Assembly (NCBI GenBank): GCA_030620655.1 | Contig: JAUXEH010000024.1 | Coordinates: 1 to 16,594 of the forward strand | Origin: Candidatus Aminicenantota bacterium | Lineage (GTDB): Bacteria; Acidobacteriota; Aminicenantia; Aminicenantales; Aminicenantaceae | Length of the DNA stretch: 16,594 nt | Direction: 5' to 3' | In this document: positions 1-6,007 of the stretch, in pieces | How positions within the stretch are numbered: the stretch's first letter is position 1 | Layout: each line of letters begins with the position of its first letter | Notes under the pieces: model-generated | The model's database searches: none | What the model saw: only the letters and a program-made list of their open reading frames with translations | Told to the model about the DNA's origin: nothing | Program-made: the position numbers and the translations under genes

Positions 1-25
1 CCTACCATCTACGGCAAACTCGACT

Positions 26-106
26 CGTGAATTATCCAGGCTAAATTATTCAGAAGAATTGTTGCAACCTCAACCCGTGAATAACTCAGGCTTCTGAATT
101 ATTCAC
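26..106. repeat. Tandem pair of ~50-bp hairpin-forming repeats
   Basis: Two related units begin with CGTGAATTATCCAGGCT (26-42) and CGTGAATAACTCAGGCT (76-92), exactly 50 bp apart. The second unit forms a hairpin: arms GTGAATAACTCAG (77-89) and CTGAATTATTCAC (94-106), 13 bp each with one mismatch, around a GCTT loop. In the first unit the matching right arm (about 41-53) is more diverged. The pattern resembles a dispersed intergenic palindromic repeat or a decayed MITE. No coding frame covers it. The family is not recognised, and only the window edge is visible. Confidence 0.6.
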
Positions 107-159
107 AAAGAATGCCGATATTTCCTTCATAAAACTCATACTAATCATCGGCATTCTTT
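107..159. terminator. Perfect 13-bp inverted repeat, possible bidirectional terminator
   Basis: AAAGAATGCCGAT (107-119) and ATCGGCATTCTTT (147-159) are exact reverse complements separated by a 27-nt A/T-rich loop. The A-rich start and T-rich end flank a G+C core, so the structure reads as a stem with a short U-tract on either strand. It lies about 65 bp beyond the stop of the last gene of the minus-strand redox operon, where a terminator is expected. The long loop and short U-run make it a weak intrinsic terminator, and it could instead belong to the adjacent repeat element. Confidence 0.4.
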
Positions 160-222
160 ACCCTCCGGGCGGGCTGATCTCACGGCATCTACGTCGTTGC
201 TGAAGGTCGATGAGCCGCTACA

Positions 223-501
223 TCACTTGGTGGCCCAGTCCACCAGTTCTTCATACTCCACCTCGCCGCAGAAGACGTCTTTCGCCTCGGTGTTGAGGAA
301 GGTGGGCACCCGGAGCTGTCCGCCGCACTTGGGTGTAATGATATCCCGGTAGGACCGCATGGCATCAGCGTTTTTCTCGTTGTGCCACACCTCCAGCTTT
401 TCGATCTCCACACCTTTTTCCTCTATCATCTTGTCGACCAGGGGCATCATCTTCCGGCAGTGGGGGCACTCCCGGCCATGAAACATCACAAGTTTACTCA
501 A
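223..501 (-). CDS. Thioredoxin/glutaredoxin-fold redoxin with CPHC active site
   Basis: This 92-residue single-domain thiol-disulfide oxidoreductase is probably cytoplasmic, with no signal peptide. The active site CPHC is at residues 12-15, directly after the first beta strand (KLVMFHGRE). The cis-proline loop RVPTF is at residues 64-68, as in thioredoxins and glutaredoxins. Two further cysteines (59 and 78) are unusual and could form a second disulfide or bind metal. The start codon lies inside the 3' end of the upstream FTR-like gene (8-bp overlap), implying translational coupling. The natural inference is that the FTR-like protein reduces this redoxin, as ferredoxin:thioredoxin reductase reduces thioredoxin. 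Substrates are unknown. The fold is secure; assignment to a named family (NrdH, thioredoxin or glutaredoxin-like) is not. Confidence 0.88.
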   Translation of the reverse strand: MSKLVMFHGRECPHCRKMMPLVDKMIEEKGVEIEKLEVWHNEKNADAMRSYRDIITPKCGGQLRVPTFLNTEAKDVFCGEVEYEELVDWATK

Positions 502-928
502 GGCTGCTCCTTTTTATGAATAAGCCACACCAGCACTCTCCATCCTCTTTGTCTTTGTACGTGTCATGTATCAGAAAATTGCAGGGGCAGACCAAAGTCA
601 GGTCTTTTTCGAAATCTTTTTCGATCATTCGGCAGGGACAGTATTTGAGGCCGTGATTGCTCTCGTTGTTGAACATGCCCTCGAGAAGCAGGTCGATCCG
701 TTCCCTGTCCGGGTTGACCCGGAATTCCCTTTCCGCGGCAAAAACCTGGATGGCTTCGGCAAAGGCGGCTTTGTCCACCGAGGTCTCGGCCACGCTCATG
801 ACGCCCCGGGCCTCATGGGCAGAGACCTCTACATAGGCGTTTTTCTGAAGGCAGGTGGGGCAGATCTCGGGCGGCTTCACGCCCAAATGAATGTCGTTAC
901 ACACATGGCATCGCCAATACTTTTTCAT
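494..928 (-). CDS. Rubredoxin-like domain fused to FTR-like [4Fe-4S] disulfide reductase
   Basis: This 144-residue protein has two parts. Residues 4-26 form a rubredoxin/rubrerythrin-type metal knuckle (CHVC at 7-10, PPEICPTC ending at 26). Residues about 60-138 match the catalytic subunit of ferredoxin:thioredoxin reductase (FTR), with Cys pairs at 97/99, 114/116 and 132/134. By analogy with plant FTR, Cys99 and Cys134 would be the active disulfide, and Cys97, 114, 116 and 132 would bind the [4Fe-4S] cluster. The spacing is CPC-X14-CPC-X15-CWC, against CPC-X16-CPC-X8-CHC in spinach, and the His of the last motif is Trp. Comparable enzymes act as ferredoxin:disulfide reductases in methanogens. 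AGGAGG lies 6 nt before the ATG. The downstream redoxin overlaps the 3' end and is the likely substrate. The electron donor is probably ferredoxin or the fused rubredoxin-like domain. Confidence 0.85.
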   Translation of the reverse strand: MKKYWRCHVCNDIHLGVKPPEICPTCLQKNAYVEVSAHEARGVMSVAETSVDKAAFAEAIQVFAAEREFRVNPDRERIDLLLEGMFNNESNHGLKYCPCRMIEKDFEKDLTLVCPCNFLIHDTYKDKEDGECWCGLFIKRSSLE

Positions 929-942
929 TTCTCCCTCCTACC

Positions 943-960
943 TTGGAGCGTTGGCTCCAA
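943..960 (-). other. Small perfect hairpin between cytochrome and FTR-like genes
   Basis: TTGGAGC (943-949) and GCTCCAA (954-960) form a perfect 7-bp stem with a 4-nt loop in the 37-bp gap between the cytochrome stop and the FTR-like start. No U-tract follows in the transcribed direction, so it is unlikely to be an intrinsic terminator. It sits just upstream of the AGGAGG ribosome binding site and could act as an mRNA processing or stability element. Confidence 0.4.
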
Positions 961-965
961 CACCA

Positions 966-1673
966 TTAGAGCGTCTTCAAATAGGCAAGCAGGTCAGCCA
1001 TCTCCTCTTCCGAAAAATCGGTGAAGGCCGGCATGGACTGATAGGGTTTGAGTATCTGGCTCTTCACATTTTCCAGCGTGGCCGGGCGTCCGCTGGCGGG
1101 AAGGGTCTGTTTCTTCAGCAGGCTTGCCAGGCCGGGACCGAATTTGGCATCCTCCTGGTCCGCGAAGTGGCAGGCGGAGCATTTGGCGGCGAAAAGGGCG
1201 GATCCGTTTGGGGCATCCCCCAGGGCCGGGACGGGGGCCGGCTCTACGGCGGCCGGCTCCCCCGCAAGGGAGCGCGCCGTAAAATACCCGCCCGAGATCA
1301 AAAACACGACAAAACCCAGGCTGAAGACGAGCATGCCCATGGTGGGAGCGTATCTGAGCAGGTTCTTGTAGGCCCTGATGATCGCGACCTTGAGAAACAG
1401 AATGATGACCAGCCCCAGAGCCAGCACGGCATGCAGGACGGCGCGCAGGGAGAGGGTGTCGCCGCTGATGGCCCAGAATCGGAATCCCATCACGGCGTTT
1501 ATCAGCATCAGCAGGAAGAACACACGCCCGGCGCTCTTGTGTATCTTCCGCAGTGTGGGGCCCGGTATCTTTTTATCCTGTTTCCCCATGACTGTCAGCA
1601 TACTGGCTGCGGCTGTGAGGCCCATCAGCAAAAGCAACCAACCCAGAACCGTCTTGATTAGGAAAAATGACAT
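966..1673 (-). CDS. Membrane cytochrome: four-helix membrane domain plus C-terminal c-type haem domain
   Basis: This 235-residue protein has four predicted membrane helices (about 3-25, 50-68, 78-100 and 110-132). A Pro/Ala-rich linker (138-155) leads to a small cytochrome c domain with haem motif CSACH at 165-169 and a likely axial Met214 in the sequence SMPAF. His45 and His81, at the ends of helices in the membrane part, could ligate a b haem as in cytochrome b561-type proteins; that is inference. The c domain should face the periplasm, since c-type haem is attached there. A strong GGAGG lies 5 nt before the ATG and overlaps the stop of the DUF2769 gene (12-bp gap). Its place between iron-sulfur and Cys-rich redox genes suggests electron transfer between the quinone pool or periplasm and the cassette. 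No family name is recognised with certainty. Confidence 0.82.
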   Translation of the reverse strand: MSFFLIKTVLGWLLLLMGLTAAASMLTVMGKQDKKIPGPTLRKIHKSAGRVFFLLMLINAVMGFRFWAISGDTLSLRAVLHAVLALGLVIILFLKVAIIRAYKNLLRYAPTMGMLVFSLGFVVFLISGGYFTARSLAGEPAAVEPAPVPALGDAPNGSALFAAKCSACHFADQEDAKFGPGLASLLKKQTLPASGRPATLENVKSQILKPYQSMPAFTDFSEEEMADLLAYLKTL

Positions 1674-1685
1674 GGATCCTCCCTC

Positions 1686-1910
1686 CTACGTCTCTGCGCC
1701 GAGCGCACAGTAAAAGAGCTTGTCGAGCGCATACTCGGAAGCCAGCGGGCAGGCGCCGCAGATGCATCCGTTCCGGTCGAACTCACAGGCACTCTTCTCC
1801 CGCGCGCAGTAGAGACCCTCCTGGTTATCCTGCATGCATTGATTGTAAGAGGGACAGCCGCCGCAGATGCACTGCTGCAGGCTCTCTGGTGTGTCCGGCA
1901 CTTTTGCCAT
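1686..1910 (-). CDS. Cys-rich DUF2769 family protein
   Basis: This small 74-residue protein has ten cysteines. It contains two copies of a CICGxCP motif (residues 14-20 and 49-55), with Cys25, 35 and 42 between them and Cys68 near the end. The paired pattern matches the DUF2769 family, which is frequent in anaerobic archaea and bacteria and has no assigned function. The cysteines suggest Zn or Fe-S binding. An upstream in-frame ATG (1925) exists, but AAGGAG lies between the two ATGs at ideal distance from the second, so the start at 1910 is preferred. It is the first gene of the operon that continues with the membrane cytochrome, FTR-like protein and redoxin, with a recognisable promoter just upstream. 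A small metal-cluster electron carrier or metal-binding accessory protein is plausible. Confidence 0.82.
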   Translation of the reverse strand: MAKVPDTPESLQQCICGGCPSYNQCMQDNQEGLYCAREKSACEFDRNGCICGACPLASEYALDKLFYCALGAET

Positions 1911-1916
1911 GGTGAT

Positions 1917-1922
1917 CTCCTT
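1917..1922 (-). promoter_or_regulatory. Shine-Dalgarno deciding the DUF2769 start
   Basis: AAGGAG on the minus strand lies 6 nt before the ATG at 1910. The competing upstream ATG at 1925 would place this motif inside its own coding sequence and has only GGGAGA directly abutting it. Confidence 0.7.
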
Positions 1923-1958
1923 CATTCTCCCAAGATAAAATCTTTCTCTTCTCCCGCT

Positions 1959-1987
1959 ATTCTAGCATTTCCGACTATAGTAGTAAA
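1959..1987 (-). promoter_or_regulatory. Sigma70-type promoter of the redox operon
   Basis: On the minus strand, TTTACT (1987-1982) and TAGAAT (1964-1959) are separated by exactly 17 bp. The expected transcription start, near 1952, gives a leader of about 42 nt to the DUF2769 ATG. The promoter begins 5 bp after the stop of the rubredoxin-TPP gene, so the four-gene redox operon can be expressed independently of it. Confidence 0.55.
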
Positions 1988-1991
1988 CATT

Positions 1992-3761
1992 TTATAAGCG
2001 GTGGATGGCCTCGATGTGTTTTTGAGGATCGACCATCACATCGATGAGGCTGGGCAGAGGGGAAGCCAGAGCCTTTCGGAATGCTTCGCCCAGGTCTTCC
2101 GCTTCTTCCACGCGGAAACCGGAGCCGCCGGCCGTGGCGGCTAGTTGGGCGAAGTCCGGGTTAGGGAAATCCACGCGGTACTCGGGATATCCGTATTCCT
2201 CCATCTCTTTTTTGATGTTTTTCAGCTTCCCGTCGTTGAAGACCACGACCGTGATGGGGAGGCGGTTGTGTACGGCCGTGGTGAACTCCATCCCGGCCAT
2301 CCCGAATCCGCCGTCACCGGTAAGGGCAATCACGCGCCGCTCAGGCTCGGCGAAGCTGCAGGCGATGGCGGCCGGGACGCCGAAGCCCATCCCAGCCATG
2401 TTCGCGCACAACAGGGTGGTCTGGCCTTCGCAAACGAACCGTTTGTAGAACCAGTAGGTGTGGTCACCCACGTCCGAACAGATGATGGCGTTCTCGGGAA
2501 CGTGCTTTTTCAGAGCCTGGATCACGGCGCCCGGGTGGATGGGCTTGTGCAGGTTCTGCCGGTCGGCTTCCAGCAGGCTCTGATACTGAGTGTGTGCCTC
2601 CTGAATCCGGGACCGAAACTCGGGATCCATATCTCGTTTGGGCAGCTCCTCGCGCAGCATCCGGATCACCTGTCGCGCATCCCCCACGATGCCGGCTTGG
2701 ACCGGGAAGGTCTTACCCACCCGCATGGCGTCGATGTCGACCTGAACCACGTCGATGTCCGGGACCAGGTTGCGCTGCCGGAAGCCGCTTCCCAGGATCA
2801 CTATGAGGTCGGCCTGCTGGACGATGCGCGGGGCGAAGCGGTTGCCGATGGATCCCAGCACCCCCAGCACCATCCCGTCCGACTCCGGGACCGTGCCTTT
2901 GGCCCGGGAGGTGGTGGCGATGGGCGCGCCGATGTGGTAGGCCAGCTCCAACAAGTCGGCTCCGCAGTGCCGGGCGCCCCAGCCCGCGAACAGGACGGGC
3001 CGCCGGCTCTTTTTAATGATCGCGACGGCTTTGTCGAGGGAATCTCCGGGGAGGAGATCGGGAGCAAAGAGGTGATCCGCAGGAGACCAGATGGGCTCAT
3101 CGAGGGGTTCCGCCAGGACATCGGTGGGCAGGCTGAGCGCGGCCGGCCCGGGAGCGGCGTAAGCCTTCTTGACGGCCAGGTTCAGAACTTTGAGGGCCTG
3201 ACCGGGATGGGAGATCATCTCCGCGTAGACACAGAAGGTCTTGAAAATGTTTACTTCGGCGATCTCCTGTAAAGATTCGCTTCCCAGGAAGATTTCCGGA
3301 ACCTGGCCCAGCAGAGCTAGGACTGGAGCGCGGTCGGTGGCCGCGTCCACGACACCGGTGATGAGATTGGTGGCGCCCGGGCCTGCGATGGACATGCAGA
3401 CGCCGATCTGGCCAGTCAGCTTGGCGTGGGCGGAGGCCATGAAGGAGGCTGCCTGTTCGTGCCGCGTGAGGATTAGTTCGATGCCCGGGTGCCGCCTGAG
3501 CGCGTCCGTCAGGGGCAGGTTGGAGTGGCCGGGTATGCCGAAGACCCTTTGGACGCCGTAGGCTGCCAGCTGTTCCACGAGCTTGTCCGCCACGGTGGTC
3601 TTGGCCCGCGAAACCGCGGCTTCCCCCTCGATGACCCGGAAGGCCGCTTTCGGGGCACCGCAGCGCGGGCAGGTCCAGCCCTCCGAGAGTTCTTCAAAGG
3701 GCTTGCCCTCCCTGGATTCATCGTAGATGTATCCGCAGACCGAACATTTCCATTTACGCAT
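1992..3761 (-). CDS. Rubredoxin domain fused to a TPP-dependent pyruvate oxidase/acetolactate synthase-like enzyme
   Basis: This 589-residue protein begins with a rubredoxin domain: CSVCG (Cys6, Cys9) and CPRCG (Cys31, Cys34). From about residue 55 it is a complete thiamine diphosphate enzyme of the POX/AHAS family. The N-terminal domain has the catalytic Glu102 in RHEQAA. A central domain spans about 235-380. The C-terminal TPP/Mg motif runs from GDG (482-484) to ND (509-510). The sequence after the TPP motif resembles pyruvate oxidase more than acetolactate synthase, but the membrane-binding tail of E. coli PoxB is absent. No regulatory subunit gene is adjacent. The fused rubredoxin suggests that electrons from 2-oxoacid decarboxylation, or from a bound flavin, pass to a one-electron acceptor. 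AAGGAGG precedes the ATG by 4 nt. The true substrate is unknown; pyruvate is the default guess. Confidence 0.87.
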   Translation of the reverse strand: MRKWKCSVCGYIYDESREGKPFEELSEGWTCPRCGAPKAAFRVIEGEAAVSRAKTTVADKLVEQLAAYGVQRVFGIPGHSNLPLTDALRRHPGIELILTRHEQAASFMASAHAKLTGQIGVCMSIAGPGATNLITGVVDAATDRAPVLALLGQVPEIFLGSESLQEIAEVNIFKTFCVYAEMISHPGQALKVLNLAVKKAYAAPGPAALSLPTDVLAEPLDEPIWSPADHLFAPDLLPGDSLDKAVAIIKKSRRPVLFAGWGARHCGADLLELAYHIGAPIATTSRAKGTVPESDGMVLGVLGSIGNRFAPRIVQQADLIVILGSGFRQRNLVPDIDVVQVDIDAMRVGKTFPVQAGIVGDARQVIRMLREELPKRDMDPEFRSRIQEAHTQYQSLLEADRQNLHKPIHPGAVIQALKKHVPENAIICSDVGDHTYWFYKRFVCEGQTTLLCANMAGMGFGVPAAIACSFAEPERRVIALTGDGGFGMAGMEFTTAVHNRLPITVVVFNDGKLKNIKKEMEEYGYPEYRVDFPNPDFAQLAATAGGSGFRVEEAEDLGEAFRKALASPLPSLIDVMVDPQKHIEAIHRL

Positions 3762-3817
3762 TTACCCTCCTTCAGGAAAACAGATGTATTCTTCGTGTAA
3801 TGCTTGCCCTGTCTGGA

Positions 3818-4522
3818 TTACTGGAATACACATTGGGCCAACTGCATCAGGGCATAAAATACGACCAGCCCGAGGATGAGGAAAAGGGGTTGTCCGTCTT
3901 CCCTTTCAGGCAGGAACTCCCTCACGAAAACATAAAGCATGACCCCGGCAATGCCGCTGATCATCACGTTATGCGCGATGGGCGTGAAGGGGATCACCGT
4001 TGCAAACAGTACCCCGAAAGGGGTGGCCAGGGAGATCGAGATTTTCTCGAACAGTTTGGGAGGAAACCGGCCGTGCACCCCCGCGAGGGAGGCTCCGATC
4101 AATCCGGCATGCAGGGCGACCGGGAGGATGAACAGGATCCCCTGGTAGGTCTCTCCCTGCACCAGGTCCAGAAGTACGCAGCCAATCAGAAAGTAGTACA
4201 AGAAAAAAGTAATGGCATGGACGGATTTGAGTTTTCGCTGTAGTGCCTCGTTTTGAGCATGCTGGTAAAAATATTTTTCCACGACATGAACGATGGAAAA
4301 TCCCAGGAGGAGGAAGAGAAACACGGATTCCTGAAGGCGTTCCGCTGCGTTATAAGTCTGGGGGAATAGATCGAGAAACAGGTAACCGAGGGAGATGCCG
4401 GCTGCGAACGAGATGATGCGAAAGTGCCGGGATCCTGTAGGGATATTGATGTTTTCCCCCAGGAAGTGGATGACGGCCACAACCAGTCCCAATCCCAGCG
4501 CGATCAGATTCGATTGATCCAT
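3818..4522 (-). CDS. ZIP-like integral membrane protein
   Basis: This 234-residue hydrophobic protein has seven to eight predicted membrane segments and no signal peptide. Residues 38-55 (SFAAGISLGYLFLDLFPQ) and 190-206 (GIAGVMLYVFVREFLPE) resemble the TM2 and last-helix motifs of ZIP metal transporters. However, the metal-binding HNxxDG and HExPxG signatures of TM4/TM5 are not seen; only His138 lies in the TM4-like segment. It may be a divergent ZIP relative that transports something else or has lost transport. Its ATG lies 6 bp after the guaB stop, so it probably belongs to the secA-guaB operon, although its ribosome binding site is poor. Confidence is high that it is a real membrane protein and moderate for ZIP kinship. 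Confidence 0.72.
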   Translation of the reverse strand: MDQSNLIALGLGLVVAVIHFLGENINIPTGSRHFRIISFAAGISLGYLFLDLFPQTYNAAERLQESVFLFLLLGFSIVHVVEKYFYQHAQNEALQRKLKSVHAITFFLYYFLIGCVLLDLVQGETYQGILFILPVALHAGLIGASLAGVHGRFPPKLFEKISISLATPFGVLFATVIPFTPIAHNVMISGIAGVMLYVFVREFLPEREDGQPLFLILGLVVFYALMQLAQCVFQ

Positions 4523-4528
4523 ACCGGA

Positions 4529-5995
4529 TTATTCCAATCGATAGTTGGGCGCCTCTTTTGTGATATGCACGTCGTGGACGTGGCTTTCATGCCACCCCGA
4601 AGCCGTCACCTTGATGAAGCGCGATTTTTCCCGCAGCTCATCGATGGTGGCGCATCCGGCATAACCCATTCCGGCTTTCAGCCCGCCCACCATCATCTGG
4701 ATGATGCGGCTCACCGGTCCTTTTTGTGGCACCCGGCTTTCGATTCCCTCGGGCACAAGCTTGCCTTCCGCGGCCGTTGCCTCCTGGAAATAGCGGTCCC
4801 GGCTGCGGCCTTCGCGCATGGCCTCCAATGAACCCATGCCCCGGTAGGTCTTGTAGGAACGGCCCTGATAGATCACCACTTCTCCCGGGGATTCATCCGT
4901 ACCGGCCAGCTGGTTGCCGAGCATGACCGTGCTGGCGCCCGCGGCTAGGGCCTTTGTGATGTCCCCCGAAAATTTGATTCCGCCGTCCGCGATGAGGGGC
5001 ACGCCCTTCTCGACGGTCACCCTGGCCACGTCCGCGATGGCGGTGATCTGCGGGATGCCGGCTCCCGTCACGACCCGGGTGGTACAGATGGAGCCGGGTC
5101 CCACACCCACTTTGACTGCATCCGCGCCGCGGTCGATCAGGTCCTTAGCGGCCTCGGCCGTGCCGATATTCCCGGCCACCAGCTCCTGGTCGGGGAATTC
5201 CTTCTTGAGCATTTCCACCGTGTCCAAGACCTTCTGTGAATGACCGTGGGCGTTGTCTAAAACCAGGATGTCCACCTTGGAGGCGAGCAGGGCCTTGGCC
5301 CGTTCCAGGGTTTCGTCGCCTACTCCCACCGCGGCTCCCACCCGGAGGCGCCCGAACTCATCCTTGGCGGCCAGGGGGTAGCGTATTCGCTTGAGGATGT
5401 CCTTGTAAGTGATCAGGCCCTTGAGGTGGAACTCCTCATCCACCATCAAAAGCTTCTCGATCTTGTGTTTGTGAAACAGTTTTTCGGCTTCCTCCAGGGA
5501 TGTGCCCAGGGGCACGGTCACCAGGTCCTTGGTCATGGCCTCGCCGATGCTCAGGTTCAGGCGGGTCTCGAAGCGGATGTCCCGGTTGGTGAGGATCCCT
5601 TTAAGCCTGTTGTCCTCATCGGTGATGGGCAGGCCCGAGATGCCGTATTTTTTCATGGCGTCCTTGGCCTCGAAGATCTTGTTGTGGGGCCTCATGGTGA
5701 TGGGGTCCACGATCATGCCGCTCTCGTGGCGCTTGACCTTGTCCACCTCGTCGGCCTGGCGGGCGATGCTCATGTTGCGGTGGACGATCCCGATGCCGCC
5801 CTGCTGGGCCAGGGCGATGGCCATGGGGGATTCCGTGACCGTATCCATGGCCGAGGAGAGGATCGGGATGCTGAGAGAGATGCTGCGGCTCAGGCGGGCG
5901 GACACGTCAGCGTCGGAGGGTACGACACCGGAGTAGGCCGGCAGGATGAGTACGTCATCGAATGTGAGCCCTTCTTTGATCTTGTATTCCCGCAT
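4529..5995 (-). CDS. guaB: Inosine-5'-monophosphate dehydrogenase
   Basis: IMP dehydrogenase oxidises IMP to XMP with NAD+, the committed step of GMP synthesis, in the cytoplasm. The 488-residue length is standard. The N-terminal GLTFDDVLILPAYS and SAMDTVTES segments are typical. Two CBS domains (about 95-205) interrupt the TIM barrel. The catalytic loop GVGPGSICTTR contains Cys304, followed by GGIKFSGD and the flap region with SRDRYFQ. It starts 12 bp after the secA stop; CTCCTT at 6004-6009 (AAGGAG on the minus strand) overlaps that stop codon, so secA and guaB are probably cotranscribed and coupled. The guaA partner is not in the window. Confidence 0.98.
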   Translation of the reverse strand: MREYKIKEGLTFDDVLILPAYSGVVPSDADVSARLSRSISLSIPILSSAMDTVTESPMAIALAQQGGIGIVHRNMSIARQADEVDKVKRHESGMIVDPITMRPHNKIFEAKDAMKKYGISGLPITDEDNRLKGILTNRDIRFETRLNLSIGEAMTKDLVTVPLGTSLEEAEKLFHKHKIEKLLMVDEEFHLKGLITYKDILKRIRYPLAAKDEFGRLRVGAAVGVGDETLERAKALLASKVDILVLDNAHGHSQKVLDTVEMLKKEFPDQELVAGNIGTAEAAKDLIDRGADAVKVGVGPGSICTTRVVTGAGIPQITAIADVARVTVEKGVPLIADGGIKFSGDITKALAAGASTVMLGNQLAGTDESPGEVVIYQGRSYKTYRGMGSLEAMREGRSRDRYFQEATAAEGKLVPEGIESRVPQKGPVSRIIQMMVGGLKAGMGYAGCATIDELREKSRFIKVTASGWHESHVHDVHITKEAPNYRLE

Positions 5996-6007
5996 CTTAG
6001 TCTCTCC

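Noticed and set aside
2145..3272. A plus-strand open frame of 375 codons opposite the rubredoxin-TPP gene
   Set aside because: It is the antisense of a well-supported enzyme gene and contains no recognisable motif.
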